Shown here in pieces: positions 8,769 to 16,966 of a DNA stretch of 46,775 nt (within the stretch, counting starts at the first letter, position 1; each line of letters begins with the position of its first letter). The notes below the pieces were generated by a model that saw nothing but the letters and a program-made list of their open reading frames with translations, was not told the origin of the DNA and searched no databases. The translations under genes and the position numbers were made by a program. This DNA comes from Chloroflexota bacterium (GTDB taxonomy: Bacteria > Chloroflexota > Limnocylindria > Limnocylindrales > CSP1-4). The stretch spans positions 1-46,775 of the forward strand of contig JADGQI010000090.1 of assembly GCA_017881905.1 (NCBI GenBank), read 5' to 3'.

Positions 8769-8856
8769 CGCGAACCTCCTGGCGAGCGTTGGCGTCGCGC
8801 GTGACGACGGCCCGGCCGCGTCGGGACCGATGATGGCAGACCGGTCGGGACGCGGT

Positions 8857-9912
8857 CTATCGGAGGAGGAACCCGGTCCCGAGCGGATCGCGTGGGTCGA
8901 GCTCGAACTCGTGCTCCCCGGTGCGATAGGCCGAGCCCTCGACCTCGGTCACGACCGCCGGGCGCCCCCCGACCACGCTGTCCCCGACGACCCACCCGAG
9001 GAACGCGGAGTCGACGATGCTCAGGTGCCGCAGCGGCGCCCGCGCGTCGGTGCCGAGACGCCCGTCGACGGCCAACAACGCGAGCCGTGCCGAGGTCCCG
9101 CTGCCGCACGGCGACCGGTCCACTTCGCCGTCGGCGAAGACGGTCACATTGCGCTGGGTGAGGACGACCCCATCCGCCAGGTCCTCCGCGCTCGTCGGCT
9201 CGTCCTGCCAGAAGATCACCCCGTAGATGCCGCGCAGCTCGGGCTCATCTGGATGGACGACCTCGAGCTCCCGGTCCAATCCTGGACGCAATTCGCGCTG
9301 CAGGGCGATGAGTGCCGGCAGGCTCGCCGGCGACACCTCGAGTCCGAGCGATCGGACGTCGACCGACGCGTAGAAGGCGCCCCCGTAGCTGACGTCGCAC
9401 AGGATCTCGCCACGGCTCGTCGCGATCGGGACGTCGCGCGCGATGACGAAGGCCGGGACGTTGCGGAACCGGACGGACGCCACCCGGACCCCGTCCGGGT
9501 CCATCCGGGCGACGCAGCGGAGGCGTCCGGACGGGACATCGACCCCGATCTCGCGTCCGTCGAGCGGCCGGGGTAAGCGCCCCGACTCGATGGCCCAGGT
9601 CACCAGCGCGATCGTCCCGTGCCCGCACGCCGTCGAGTAGCCCTCGTTGTGGAAGAACACGACCCCCAGGTCGGCACCGTCGTCGTCCGGCTCTGTGACG
9701 AAGCAGCCGTACATGTCGGCATGACCGCGCGGCTCGTCGACGAGCAGACGGCGGATCCGATCGAGGTGGTCGCGGGCGAACGCGCGACGCTCGAGCACCG
9801 TCCGCCCCTCGAGCGGCCCGACGCCGCCGGTCACGATCCGGAACGGCTCGCCTCCGGTGTGGTAGTCGGTGGTGCTGACCGTCATCGGGACGGGGTCGGC
9901 GCGCCCGGTCAT
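8857..9912 (-). CDS. Proline racemase family enzyme (probable 4-hydroxyproline 2-epimerase)
   Basis: A 351-aa enzyme of the proline racemase/hydroxyproline epimerase/dehydratase family. Both catalytic cysteines are present: Cys96 in ACGHGT and Cys269 in DRSPCGSGT. That argues against trans-3-hydroxyproline dehydratase, in which the second Cys is Thr, and favours an epimerase or racemase. N-terminal TTDYHTGGEPFRIV and HADMYGCF are family landmarks. The residue before Cys96 is Ala where Met is more common. The ATG at 9912 overlaps the stop of the upstream GNAT gene as ATGA, implying translational coupling; an internal Met at residue 10 is an alternative start. No proline or hydroxyproline catabolic genes are adjacent, so substrate choice is inference. 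Confidence 0.87.
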   Translation of the reverse strand: MTGRADPVPMTVSTTDYHTGGEPFRIVTGGVGPLEGRTVLERRAFARDHLDRIRRLLVDEPRGHADMYGCFVTEPDDDGADLGVVFFHNEGYSTACGHGTIALVTWAIESGRLPRPLDGREIGVDVPSGRLRCVARMDPDGVRVASVRFRNVPAFVIARDVPIATSRGEILCDVSYGGAFYASVDVRSLGLEVSPASLPALIALQRELRPGLDRELEVVHPDEPELRGIYGVIFWQDEPTSAEDLADGVVLTQRNVTVFADGEVDRSPCGSGTSARLALLAVDGRLGTDARAPLRHLSIVDSAFLGWVVGDSVVGGRPAVVTEVEGSAYRTGEHEFELDPRDPLGTGFLLR

Positions 9913-10523
9913 CGTGGACGATGACGCTCGAGGCGCTCACGGAGCCCGGCGCGGACCGCCGGCCATTCGTCGTCGAGGATGCTGTAGTAGGCGCTGTCCC
10001 GGGCGCGACCCCCGGCCATCACCATGTGCCTGCGGAAGATCCCCTCGAAGGTGGCCCCGATCCCGATGATGGCCGTCCTCGACTGGACGTTCAGCGCATC
10101 GGTCTTGAGCTCGACCCGCCGGCAGCCGAGCGTGTCGAAGGCGTAGCCGAGCATCGCGATCTTCGCCTCGGTGTTGACCGCGGATCGCTGGAATGCCGGG
10201 TCGATCCAGGTCCAGCCGATCTCGAGGCGGAGGTCGGCCGGGGCGACGTTGAGATAGCGCGAGCTGCCGACGACGCGCCCGGCGGCGGTCTCGACGGTCA
10301 CGAAGGTCACCATCGAGCGGTTCGCCTGGGCCGCCAGGGCCGCATCGACGATCGCCCGCATCCCGCCGTCGGTCGACCCGTCGGCCGGCATCCAGGTCCA
10401 GATCCTCGGATCCCGGCCGGCGGTCGTCAGGCCGGCGAGATGCTCCGGCCGGAGCTGCTCGAGTCGGACGGACTCGGCGATCAGCGTCGGCGGTTCGTAC
10501 CAGGGCCGGATCGTGTCGTCCAC
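9909..10523 (-). CDS. GNAT family N-acetyltransferase (RimJ/RimL type)
   Basis: A 204-aa acetyl-CoA-dependent acetyltransferase. Seen: an N-terminal ESVRLEQLRPEHLAGL entry strand, GRVVGSSRYLN, EIGWTWIDPAFQRSAVNTEAK (the acetyl-CoA-binding turn region), RVELKTDALNVQSRTAI and GIGATFEGIFRRHM, which together are typical of RimL-like enzymes acting on protein N-termini or small amines. The start is GTG at 10523, 6 bases after the -10 hexamer TAGACT, so probably leaderless. It is coupled by ATGA to the proline racemase family gene. It could modify an amino-acid-like product of that enzyme, but this is only inference. Confidence 0.87.
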   Translation of the reverse strand: MDDTIRPWYEPPTLIAESVRLEQLRPEHLAGLTTAGRDPRIWTWMPADGSTDGGMRAIVDAALAAQANRSMVTFVTVETAAGRVVGSSRYLNVAPADLRLEIGWTWIDPAFQRSAVNTEAKIAMLGYAFDTLGCRRVELKTDALNVQSRTAIIGIGATFEGIFRRHMVMAGGRARDSAYYSILDDEWPAVRAGLRERLERHRPR

Positions 10524-10529
10524 GCGGCG

Positions 10530-10539
10530 AGTCTAGACT
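10530..10539. promoter_or_regulatory. Perfect palindrome giving two overlapping divergent -10 elements
   Basis: AGTCTAGACT reads TAGACT on both strands: 10534-10539 on plus, 10535-10530 on minus. Each hexamer ends exactly 6 bases before a start codon (ATG at 10546 on plus, GTG at 10523 on minus). The two genes would therefore share one symmetric, mutually exclusive leaderless promoter. Confidence 0.6.
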
Positions 10540-10545
10540 CTGGCG

Positions 10546-10983
10546 ATGCGACGCGACCTGGGACCGGCGGACCTCGACGACCTCCTGGACCGCCCGCTGC
10601 TGGCGATCCTCGCCACCCGCCGGATGGACGGGACCGCCCTCCTGTCCCCGGTCTGGCACGAGTGGCGTGACGGCGCCTTCCTCGTGGCGGTCGACACGGG
10701 CGACGGCAAGCTCGGTCACATCAAGCGGGATCCGCAGGTGACCATCCTCGTGGCGGAGAACGATCCGCCATACCGTGGACTGGAGATCACCGCCGCCGCC
10801 GAGATCGTCGACATCCCGTATGGCCCGGTCATCCGCCGGATCGGCCGGCGCTACATCGGGGACGCTGTCGACGGGTTCTGGGAGGAGGATTCGGCCGACG
10901 GTGTCGTCCTCCGGATCGCTCCCGGCCGGCTTCGCGCGTGGGACTTCGCTGACGACTATCCGGAGGCTCCGTCGCTGGCATGA
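10546..10983 (+). CDS. Pyridoxamine 5'-phosphate oxidase-like split-barrel flavoprotein
   Basis: A 145-aa split beta-barrel protein of the PNPOx/F420-dependent oxidoreductase type. Seen: LLAILATRRMDGTALLSPVWHEWRDGAFLVAV, with the strand-turn that receives FMN or F420, then KLGHIKRDPQVTILVAENDPPY and GLEITAAAEIV. Proteins this small usually act on F420, FMN or haem; the cofactor cannot be settled from sequence alone. The start at ATG 10546 follows TAGACT by 6 bases. The stop overlaps the DUF885 start as ATGA, so the two are translationally coupled. Confidence 0.85.
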   Translation: MRRDLGPADLDDLLDRPLLAILATRRMDGTALLSPVWHEWRDGAFLVAVDTGDGKLGHIKRDPQVTILVAENDPPYRGLEITAAAEIVDIPYGPVIRRIGRRYIGDAVDGFWEEDSADGVVLRIAPGRLRAWDFADDYPEAPSLA

Positions 10984-12773
10984 CCGATCCGACCTCGCGC
11001 TTCGCCACCCGCATCGACGATTTCCTCGCGGAGTTCTTCCGGCTCCATCCACTGCACGCCACGGCGGCCGGGATGCACGACCACGACGGCCGCTGGCCCG
11101 ACCTCACCGAGGCGGGACGCCTCGAACGGCTCGCCTTCGCCGAGCACTGGGAGTCGCAGCTGCGCGGCCTCCCCGACGCCGACCTCACCCGCGACGAGCG
11201 GGTCGACCGCGACCTCGTCCTCGGGGAGCTCGAGGGGATCCGGTTCAGCGAGACGGACCTGCGCCAGGAGACCTGGGACCCGCTCGAGTGGGTGTACCTC
11301 CTGGGGGGCGGCATCTTCCCGCTCATCGCCCGCGAGTTCGCCCCGCTGGCGGACCGGCTCGGCTCGGTGGCCGCCCGCCTCGAGGGCATGGCGGAGGTGG
11401 TCGAGGCCGCTCGCCACGAGCTCGTCGGGCGACCGGGTCGCCCCGTCTCGGCGCTCCATGCCGAGACCGCGCTCAAGAACCTCACCGGGGTCGCCGAGCT
11501 GGCCGACGATGCCGTGGCCGAGGCGGAGCAGGCCGCTCCGAGCGATCCCGGGGTCGCCGCGCTCCTTCCCCGCCTGCGCGCGGCCGCGGCCTCCGCGAAG
11601 ACCGCCCTCGACGGGTTCGAGACCCACCTCCGGGATGTCGTCCTGCCCGCGGCCGAAGGGGAGGGTCGGCTCGGACCTGCGCTGTTCGACGCCAAGATGC
11701 GCCACACGCTGCGGGACGATGAGCTCACACCGATCGCCATCCTCGAGCGCGCTGAACGCGAGAGCGTCGCCGTCCGCGCCGAGATGGTCCGGCTCGCCCG
11801 CGAGCTGTGGCCGACATGGTGCCCCGACCGCGACCTGCCGAGCGACGACAACGCGATCGTGCGCGCCGTGAGCGATGCCATCGCGGCCGAGCATCAGCCG
11901 GCGGCCGAGCTGCTGACATGGTGTCGCGAGGAGCTCGCCAGGATCGAGGCGTTTTGCCGGGAGCAGGACTTGGTCGGTCTGGCCCAGGATCCGCTCGAGA
12001 TCCGCTGGACGCCGGTCTTTCTGCGCTCGTTCGGTGGCGCGATGCTCGACACGCCGGGGCCGCTCGACAAGGGGCAGAAGGCCTTCTTCGCGATCACCCC
12101 GATCCCCGACGACTGGCCGGCCGAACGGGCGGAGAGCTATCTGCGCGAGGACAACGACCGGATGCTGCGCGTCCTCACGATCCACGAGGCGGTGCCCGGC
12201 CACTACCTCCAGGGCAGCTACGCCAATCGCAACCCATCGATCGTCCGAGGGATCTTCTGGAGCGGGGTCTACGCCGAGGGTTGGGCGGTATACGTCACCC
12301 AGGTGATGATGGACCTCGGCTACGGGGCGGACGATCCCGCGCTCATGCTCATCCACTGGAAGTTCTACCTGCGCGCCGCGATCAACGCCATCATCGACGT
12401 CCGGATCCATGCCGGCGAGGACTTCGGCGGCCCGATGACCGAGGACGAAGCCGTCCGACTGATGGTCGACGGCGGCTTCCAGGAGGAGGCCGAGGCGAGG
12501 TCCAAGTACGACCGGGCCCGGCTGTCATCCACCCAGCTGTCGACCTACTTCGTCGGCTCGATGGCGATGTGGCGGCTCGAGCTCGACGTCCGTCGTCGGC
12601 TGGCCGAGGCGAGCGGCGACCTAAGGGGGTCGGCGGCCGTCGTCGAGCGGATGCTGCCCGGTGGTCTCGGCGACAGCCCTGGCTTTGCGTATCGACGGCA
12701 CCTCGAGACCGTCATCGGCCATGGCGCGCTGCCGATGGCCCTCGTCCGCCGGCTCGTGCTCGACGAGGCCTGA
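10980..12773 (+). CDS. DUF885 family putative metallopeptidase
   Basis: A 597-aa protein of the DUF885 family, generally regarded as Zn-dependent peptidases. The metal-binding motif HEAVPGHYLQ is near residue 395, followed by FWSGVYAEGWAVYVTQVM with the conserved EGWA(V)Y block, and the family C-terminus PGFAYRRHLETVIGHGALPM. No signal peptide is seen, so it is probably cytoplasmic. Length is normal. It is coupled to the upstream flavoprotein gene by ATGA. Substrate unknown; the role as a peptidase is family-based inference. Confidence 0.88.
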   Translation: MTDPTSRFATRIDDFLAEFFRLHPLHATAAGMHDHDGRWPDLTEAGRLERLAFAEHWESQLRGLPDADLTRDERVDRDLVLGELEGIRFSETDLRQETWDPLEWVYLLGGGIFPLIAREFAPLADRLGSVAARLEGMAEVVEAARHELVGRPGRPVSALHAETALKNLTGVAELADDAVAEAEQAAPSDPGVAALLPRLRAAAASAKTALDGFETHLRDVVLPAAEGEGRLGPALFDAKMRHTLRDDELTPIAILERAERESVAVRAEMVRLARELWPTWCPDRDLPSDDNAIVRAVSDAIAAEHQPAAELLTWCREELARIEAFCREQDLVGLAQDPLEIRWTPVFLRSFGGAMLDTPGPLDKGQKAFFAITPIPDDWPAERAESYLREDNDRMLRVLTIHEAVPGHYLQGSYANRNPSIVRGIFWSGVYAEGWAVYVTQVMMDLGYGADDPALMLIHWKFYLRAAINAIIDVRIHAGEDFGGPMTEDEAVRLMVDGGFQEEAEARSKYDRARLSSTQLSTYFVGSMAMWRLELDVRRRLAEASGDLRGSAAVVERMLPGGLGDSPGFAYRRHLETVIGHGALPMALVRRLVLDEA

Positions 12774-12814
12774 GCGTCCGCCGTCGCGGTCGGCTTCCTC
12801 GGTGCTCGACGCGG

Positions 12815-12851
12815 CGACCCCGCCTCCGGTGGGGGTCCAGGGGCGGGGTCG
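12815..12851. terminator. Inverted repeat between convergent genes, likely bidirectional terminator
   Basis: CGACCCCGCC (12815-12824) and GGCGGGGTCG (12842-12851) form a perfect 10-bp stem with a 17-base loop. It lies in the 102-base gap between the stops of the DUF885 gene and the membrane protein gene. There is no U-run, which is common for terminators in GC-rich genomes; termination is inferred from position. Confidence 0.5.
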
Positions 12852-12875
12852 TCGGTCGAGGGAGGGAGGTGCGGG

Positions 12876-13526
12876 TCAGAGGCTCGGTTCGACCGCCTCA
12901 CCGGGTCGGCCGAGACGGACCAGGAAGCGGAGGAAGATCGCGCCGGCGGTGATCGCCACCAGGAGCAGGCTCAGGTTGAGGATCGGCCAGGCGAGGGCAT
13001 TCACCGTCTGCTCGTCGGGGTTCGCGGCGACCAGTGCGCCGGGCATCCCGCCGAGGCCGTAGACCGTCAGGCGATCGACCTGGTCGGCGGCCTCGAGACC
13101 GTAGATCTGCGGAACGATGTACAGGGCCGAGGCGATGACGAGCAGGCCGCTCACCAGGCGGAAGGCCCCTGGATCGTCGTCGGCGTCCCGGAGGAGCTTC
13201 ACGCACATCGCCCACAGGAGGACCACCACCGCCAGGGGGGCGGTCAGCGGCAGGCCGAGCCCGATGTAGAGGTTCGGCATGAGGAACACGAGGCTCAACC
13301 CGAGGACGATCACCAGGAGTGCGTCCCGGAACAGCACGTACGACAGCCACCAGACATCGCCACCGAAGCGAAGCGTGAGCGACTGGAGGAACCGGACGAT
13401 GTACGGCCGGGCGAAATGGAGGATCAGGGCGAACGACCACAGGATCGGCAGGACGGCCGCGACCGACAGGACGAGCCAGCCTTGACCGCCGGTGGTGATC
13501 GCGGTCGCGAGATCGTCGGCACTCAT
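12876..13526 (-). CDS. Multi-pass membrane protein, paralogue of its upstream neighbour
   Basis: A 216-aa protein with about five hydrophobic helices. The block ARPYIVRF...TLRFGGDVWWLSYVLFRDALLV (about residues 39-75) matches, nearly position by position, the block ARPYMVAN...TLRLGADLWWIIYVAIRDLLLV of the preceding gene, so the two are diverged duplicates. I do not recognise the family. It is the last gene of a coupled three-gene operon with an Fe-S/FAD oxidoreductase, which suggests a subunit that tethers it to the membrane or passes electrons to a quinone (inference). ATG at 13526 overlaps the upstream stop as ATGA; a longer frame to 13625 is open but would overlap the neighbour by about 100 bases. 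Confidence 0.75.
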   Translation of the reverse strand: MSADDLATAITTGGQGWLVLSVAAVLPILWSFALILHFARPYIVRFLQSLTLRFGGDVWWLSYVLFRDALLVIVLGLSLVFLMPNLYIGLGLPLTAPLAVVVLLWAMCVKLLRDADDDPGAFRLVSGLLVIASALYIVPQIYGLEAADQVDRLTVYGLGGMPGALVAANPDEQTVNALAWPILNLSLLLVAITAGAIFLRFLVRLGRPGEAVEPSL

Positions 13527-14137
13527 CGGGTCTGCTCCTTGCTCGGGCCCTTGCTGGCCTGCCTGAAGTTGTAGACGACGGCGACCAGGGCCATGATCCC
13601 GACCAGCGCCGCCGAGAGGTAGCACAGCCCGAGCGCGACATCCACGTTCTGGCTTGACACCAGGACCGAGGCCAGCTGGTTCGACTGGTCCGTCCCGATC
13701 GTGGTGACCTGCACCCCGAGGAGGTAGGGGAGGATGTAGAGGGTGGCGCCGAGCCCCAGGAGCACGACCTGGGCCCGGAACCAGTTCACCTCATGGTCGC
13801 CCTTGATCAGCTTGATCAGCATGACCGCGAACGCGCACGCGGCAGCCAGCCCGCCGGTGATCGGCAGGTCCTTGCCGCTGACCACGTCGGGGTAGAAGAA
13901 GATGAAGCTGCCCAGGAAGAGGTTCACGAGGAGCAGGTCCCGGATCGCGACGTAGATGATCCACCACAGGTCGGCGCCGAGCCGCAGGGTGAACTTGTTG
14001 AGGTTCGCGACCATGTACGGGCGGGCGATGAAGAGCGACACCACGACGACCCAGAGCACGACGAGGACCGCCGCGATCGTGCCTTCGATGAAGCTCTCGC
14101 CTGCGTCGAACAGGCCTCCTACCTGGTCGGGGGTCAT
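13523..14137 (-). CDS. Multi-pass membrane protein linked to Fe-S/FAD oxidoreductase
   Basis: A 204-aa protein with about five hydrophobic helices (roughly residues 20-41, 60-87, 92-113, 122-145, 168-192). A conserved Arg/Pro-Tyr and Trp-Trp segment, FIARPYMVANLNKFTLRLG then ADLWWIIYVAIRD, is shared with the following paralogue. There is no haem-ligand His pattern and no Cys motif, so it is unlikely to carry a metal cofactor by itself. ATG at 14137 overlaps the stop of the oxidoreductase as ATGA, and its own stop overlaps the next start the same way. The family is not one I can name; a membrane-anchoring or quinone-interacting role is inference. Confidence 0.77.
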   Translation of the reverse strand: MTPDQVGGLFDAGESFIEGTIAAVLVVLWVVVVSLFIARPYMVANLNKFTLRLGADLWWIIYVAIRDLLLVNLFLGSFIFFYPDVVSGKDLPITGGLAAACAFAVMLIKLIKGDHEVNWFRAQVVLLGLGATLYILPYLLGVQVTTIGTDQSNQLASVLVSSQNVDVALGLCYLSAALVGIMALVAVVYNFRQASKGPSKEQTR

Positions 14138-16134
14138 CGGTCTCCTCCTGCTGGTGGTGTCGCGTCGACGTGGACATGGGGCACTGGCGTTGGGATCGGC
14201 GGCGGCGGGGCCGCGCGGCCCGGTCCGTCACCCGGTCCGCGACCGCTGAGCACCTCGACCGTCGGGCAGCTGTAGACCGCGTCGCACCGGAAGCAGCGAC
14301 CGGCCTCGCGATGGGCGGCCTCGGCCCCGAACCCGGGTTGGGTCGCGTGGAACGTGGCGACGTCGACCATCGGCAGCGCGGCATGCTCCCGTGCTCGCGG
14401 CTCGAGCTTGAGCACGAGCTTCGTCTCGGGTGCCGTCCGATAGCGGACGGCGGCCAGGATGTCGGCCTCGCCGTCACGGGCGCCGGCGAGGTACTCGTGG
14501 ATCGCCCCGGCGGCGCGACGACCGGCCGCGACGGCATCGATGATCGTCCTGGGTCCGGTGACGACGTCGCCTCCGGCGAAGACGCCCTTGCGCCCCGTCG
14601 CCAGGGTCCGCGGGTCGGCCGCGATCCCCGCCCAGGCACTGGTCTCGATACCGGCGCCCTCGGGCAGGATCGAAGGATCCGGCTCTTCGCCGATCGCGAC
14701 GAGGATGATGTCGGCGGCCACGACCGCGTCGGAGCCGGGGACGGCGGCCCAGACGGCCCGCCCACCCTCTACGGCGCCGGTCGGCGCCTGCTCGGTCACG
14801 CGCAGGCCGGTGACGCGACCGTCGACGCCGACGACCTCGCCGATGGCCACGCCGATCCTGATCTCGACGCCCTCGCGCCGAGCCGCCTCGACCTCCTCGA
14901 TCTGGGCTGGCATCTCCTTGAAGCCGCGACGGTAGAGGATGGTCACCGCATCGGCGCCGCTGCGAAGGGCCGAGCGGGCGGCATCCATGGCGGTGCTGCC
15001 GCCGCCGACGACGACGACCCGGCCGGCGAGCCGGGGGGACTCGCCGAGGTTGACCTGCTTGAGGAAGACGGTGCCCGGGATGACGCCACGGAGGTCGTCC
15101 CCGGGGACACCGAGGCGGCGGCTCTTGGGGGCGCCGGTGGCCAGGAACACCGCCTGGAAGCCCTGGGTCTCGAGCTCGTTCAGGGTGAAGTCGCGACCCA
15201 TCACGGCGTCCAGCCGCAGCTCGACCCCGAGCCCGACGATCCGGTCGATCTCCTCGCGGAGCACCTCGCGAGGGAGGCGGTACTCGGGGATCCCGATGGC
15301 CATCATGCCGCCCGGGACGGGCATCGCCTCGAGGACCGTCACGCCGTAGCCGAGGCGGGCGAGGTAGTACGCCGCCGACATCCCGGCCGGCCCGCCGCCG
15401 ACGATCGCAACCCGCTCGCTCCGCCGGATCGACGGTGGGTCGATCTTGGGCAGCGTGCCCTGCTCGGCGGCGAACCGCTTGAGCGTCCGGATCGCGATCG
15501 GCTCGTCGAGCGTCCCGCGACGGCAGGCGGCCTCGCACGGAGCCGTGCAGATCCAGCCGCAGACCGACGGGAACGGATTGACCTCCGCGGCCACCGCGTA
15601 GGCGTCGTCGTATCGCCCGGCGCCGATCAGCCCGATGTAGCGGCCGGCGTCGGTGCCCGCCGGGCAAGCGGCCTGGCAGGGCGCGCCCGGAGCGGGCACG
15701 TCTGCCCCGACCATCGAGGTCCAGACCTGCCACGGCTCGGGCCTACTGCGGGTCGTCCACGTGCCGAAATCGTCGAACGGTGAGACCTTCCTCGGCTTGA
15801 GCGCCTCGCGGGTGACGGCCGACAGCGGGATCCAGCCGTGGCTGGGCTCGGGACGCTCGATCCGGCCCTGGCGGGGCGCGAGCGGGGTCGGGCCGTCGAC
15901 CTCCTCGAGGGTCATCACGACCACCGGGCATTCGCGGATGCAGATCGAGCATCCGATGCACTCGCCCACCTGGATCGGGTATTCCATCATGCCCAGGAGC
16001 GGACGCCCGTTCGGTCCGGCCTCGACGCCGGGCCGGATCGGGCGGGTCATGTCGAGCGCCTCGACCGGGCACACGTCCATGCACACGCCGCAGTTGATGC
16101 AGTTGCCCAGGTCGACCTGGATCCGGTAGCCCAT
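14134..16134 (-). CDS. Fe-S/FAD oxidoreductase: ferredoxin domain fused to glutamate synthase small-subunit-like module
   Basis: A 666-aa soluble electron-transfer flavoprotein. An N-terminal two-cluster ferredoxin (residues 1-80) has CINCGVCMDVCP and CIGCSICIRECP. About residues 140-240 carry the GltD-type Fe-S region, with CQAACPAGTDAGRYI and PSVCGWICTAPCEAACRRG. The FAD-binding GGGPAGMSAAYYLARLG is near 245 and the second nucleotide-binding motif VVVVGGGSTAMDAARSALRSG near 370, with RRGFKEMPA nearby. A late GVFAGGDVVTGPRTIIDAVAAGRRAA motif is typical of the GltD/NfnB/pyridine-nucleotide reductase superfamily. After that come a CFRCDAVYSCP cluster and a Pro/His-rich tail. No gltB large subunit is adjacent, so glutamate synthase is unlikely; instead two membrane proteins follow. 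Start ATG 16134 with GGAG upstream. Confidence 0.87.
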   Translation of the reverse strand: MGYRIQVDLGNCINCGVCMDVCPVEALDMTRPIRPGVEAGPNGRPLLGMMEYPIQVGECIGCSICIRECPVVVMTLEEVDGPTPLAPRQGRIERPEPSHGWIPLSAVTREALKPRKVSPFDDFGTWTTRSRPEPWQVWTSMVGADVPAPGAPCQAACPAGTDAGRYIGLIGAGRYDDAYAVAAEVNPFPSVCGWICTAPCEAACRRGTLDEPIAIRTLKRFAAEQGTLPKIDPPSIRRSERVAIVGGGPAGMSAAYYLARLGYGVTVLEAMPVPGGMMAIGIPEYRLPREVLREEIDRIVGLGVELRLDAVMGRDFTLNELETQGFQAVFLATGAPKSRRLGVPGDDLRGVIPGTVFLKQVNLGESPRLAGRVVVVGGGSTAMDAARSALRSGADAVTILYRRGFKEMPAQIEEVEAARREGVEIRIGVAIGEVVGVDGRVTGLRVTEQAPTGAVEGGRAVWAAVPGSDAVVAADIILVAIGEEPDPSILPEGAGIETSAWAGIAADPRTLATGRKGVFAGGDVVTGPRTIIDAVAAGRRAAGAIHEYLAGARDGEADILAAVRYRTAPETKLVLKLEPRAREHAALPMVDVATFHATQPGFGAEAAHREAGRCFRCDAVYSCPTVEVLSGRGPGDGPGRAAPPPPIPTPVPHVHVDATPPAGGDR

Positions 16135-16217
16135 GGCTGGCTCCGATGCGGGTTGTCGTCGTCAGGGTCGGCCCCGCTGGCCGGATCGACCCGACGCACG
16201 CGAGCAGGCGGCGCGTG

Positions 16218-16229
16218 ACCCGATCGGGT
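16218..16229. promoter_or_regulatory. 12-bp perfect palindrome upstream of the oxidoreductase operon
   Basis: ACCCGATCGGGT is fully self-complementary and lies 84 bases upstream of the ATG at 16134, in the 172-base gap that follows the LuxR-type regulator gene. A smaller GGGCC/GGCCC hairpin sits at 16239-16252. Either could be an operator or part of a terminator; nothing distinguishes them here. Confidence 0.35.
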
Positions 16230-16306
16230 AGGGGCGGGGGGCCGAATGGCCCGTGCCGGACGGCCGGTCGATGCCGGCGTGCCCCGTCACAGGACGGAGC
16301 GAGAGC

Positions 16307-16966
16307 CTAGCTCCGTGTCTCCGTCGGAGGGATCAGGCCCTCGCGCACCGCGCGCGCGGCGACCTCGGTCCGGCTCTCGGCGTGCAGCTTCTCGAGGATG
16401 TTGCGAAGGTGGTACTTGGCGGTGTTCTCGCTGATCCCGAGCTCGGTCGCGATCTCCTTGTTGCGGAGGCCGGCCGTCACGAGGCGGAGCACCTCGATCT
16501 CGCGGTCGGTCAGCGCGTCGGGATCGCTCGGCGCTCGGTCCGGTGGGCGGTCGCGACGGAGGTACTCCTCGATGATCCGGGCGGCGGTCGCCGGCGCGAT
16601 CGCCGCCTCGCCGCGGCCCACCGCGTCGATCATGGTCCGGAACTGGGGCCCTTCGAGGTTCTTGAGCAGGTAGCCGTTCGCGCCCGCCTTGATCGCCGCG
16701 AAGAGGTCGTCCTCGTCCTCGCTCACGGTCAGGATCACGATGGCCGTCTCCGGGCGATCCGCCTTGATCCGGGCGGTGGCGTCGAGGCCGGACCCGCCGG
16801 GCATCCGGACATCCATCAGGACCAGGTCCGGGCTCAGGCGCTTGGCCTGCTCGACCGCGTCCGGACCGCTCGAGGCGAGACCGACGATCTCGTGTCCCCA
16901 GGCGCCCAGGAGCGAGGCCACGCCGTCACGGAAGAGCGCGTGATCGTCCGCGAGCAAGATCCTCAT
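16307..16966 (-). CDS. LuxR/NarL-family response regulator
   Basis: A 219-aa regulator. The N-terminal receiver domain has the acidic pair Asp7-Asp8, phospho-acceptor Asp52 in LVLMDVRMPG, a TVSEDEDD segment and Lys in NGYLLKNL. The C-terminal HTH (about residues 150-210), LTDREIEVLRLVTAGLRN then KEIATELGISENTAKYHLRNILEKL, is a standard NarL-type DNA-binding domain. ATG at 16966 overlaps the kinase stop as ATGA, so it is co-translated with its cognate sensor. Being last in a GntR-GH13-kinase-regulator operon, it may control glucan metabolism (inference from context). Confidence 0.95.
   Translation of the reverse strand: MRILLADDHALFRDGVASLLGAWGHEIVGLASSGPDAVEQAKRLSPDLVLMDVRMPGGSGLDATARIKADRPETAIVILTVSEDEDDLFAAIKAGANGYLLKNLEGPQFRTMIDAVGRGEAAIAPATAARIIEEYLRRDRPPDRAPSDPDALTDREIEVLRLVTAGLRNKEIATELGISENTAKYHLRNILEKLHAESRTEVAARAVREGLIPPTETRS

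Noticed and set aside
14134-16134. Glutamate synthase small subunit (gltD)
   Set aside because: Extra N-terminal ferredoxin domain, no gltB nearby, and coupling to two membrane proteins instead.
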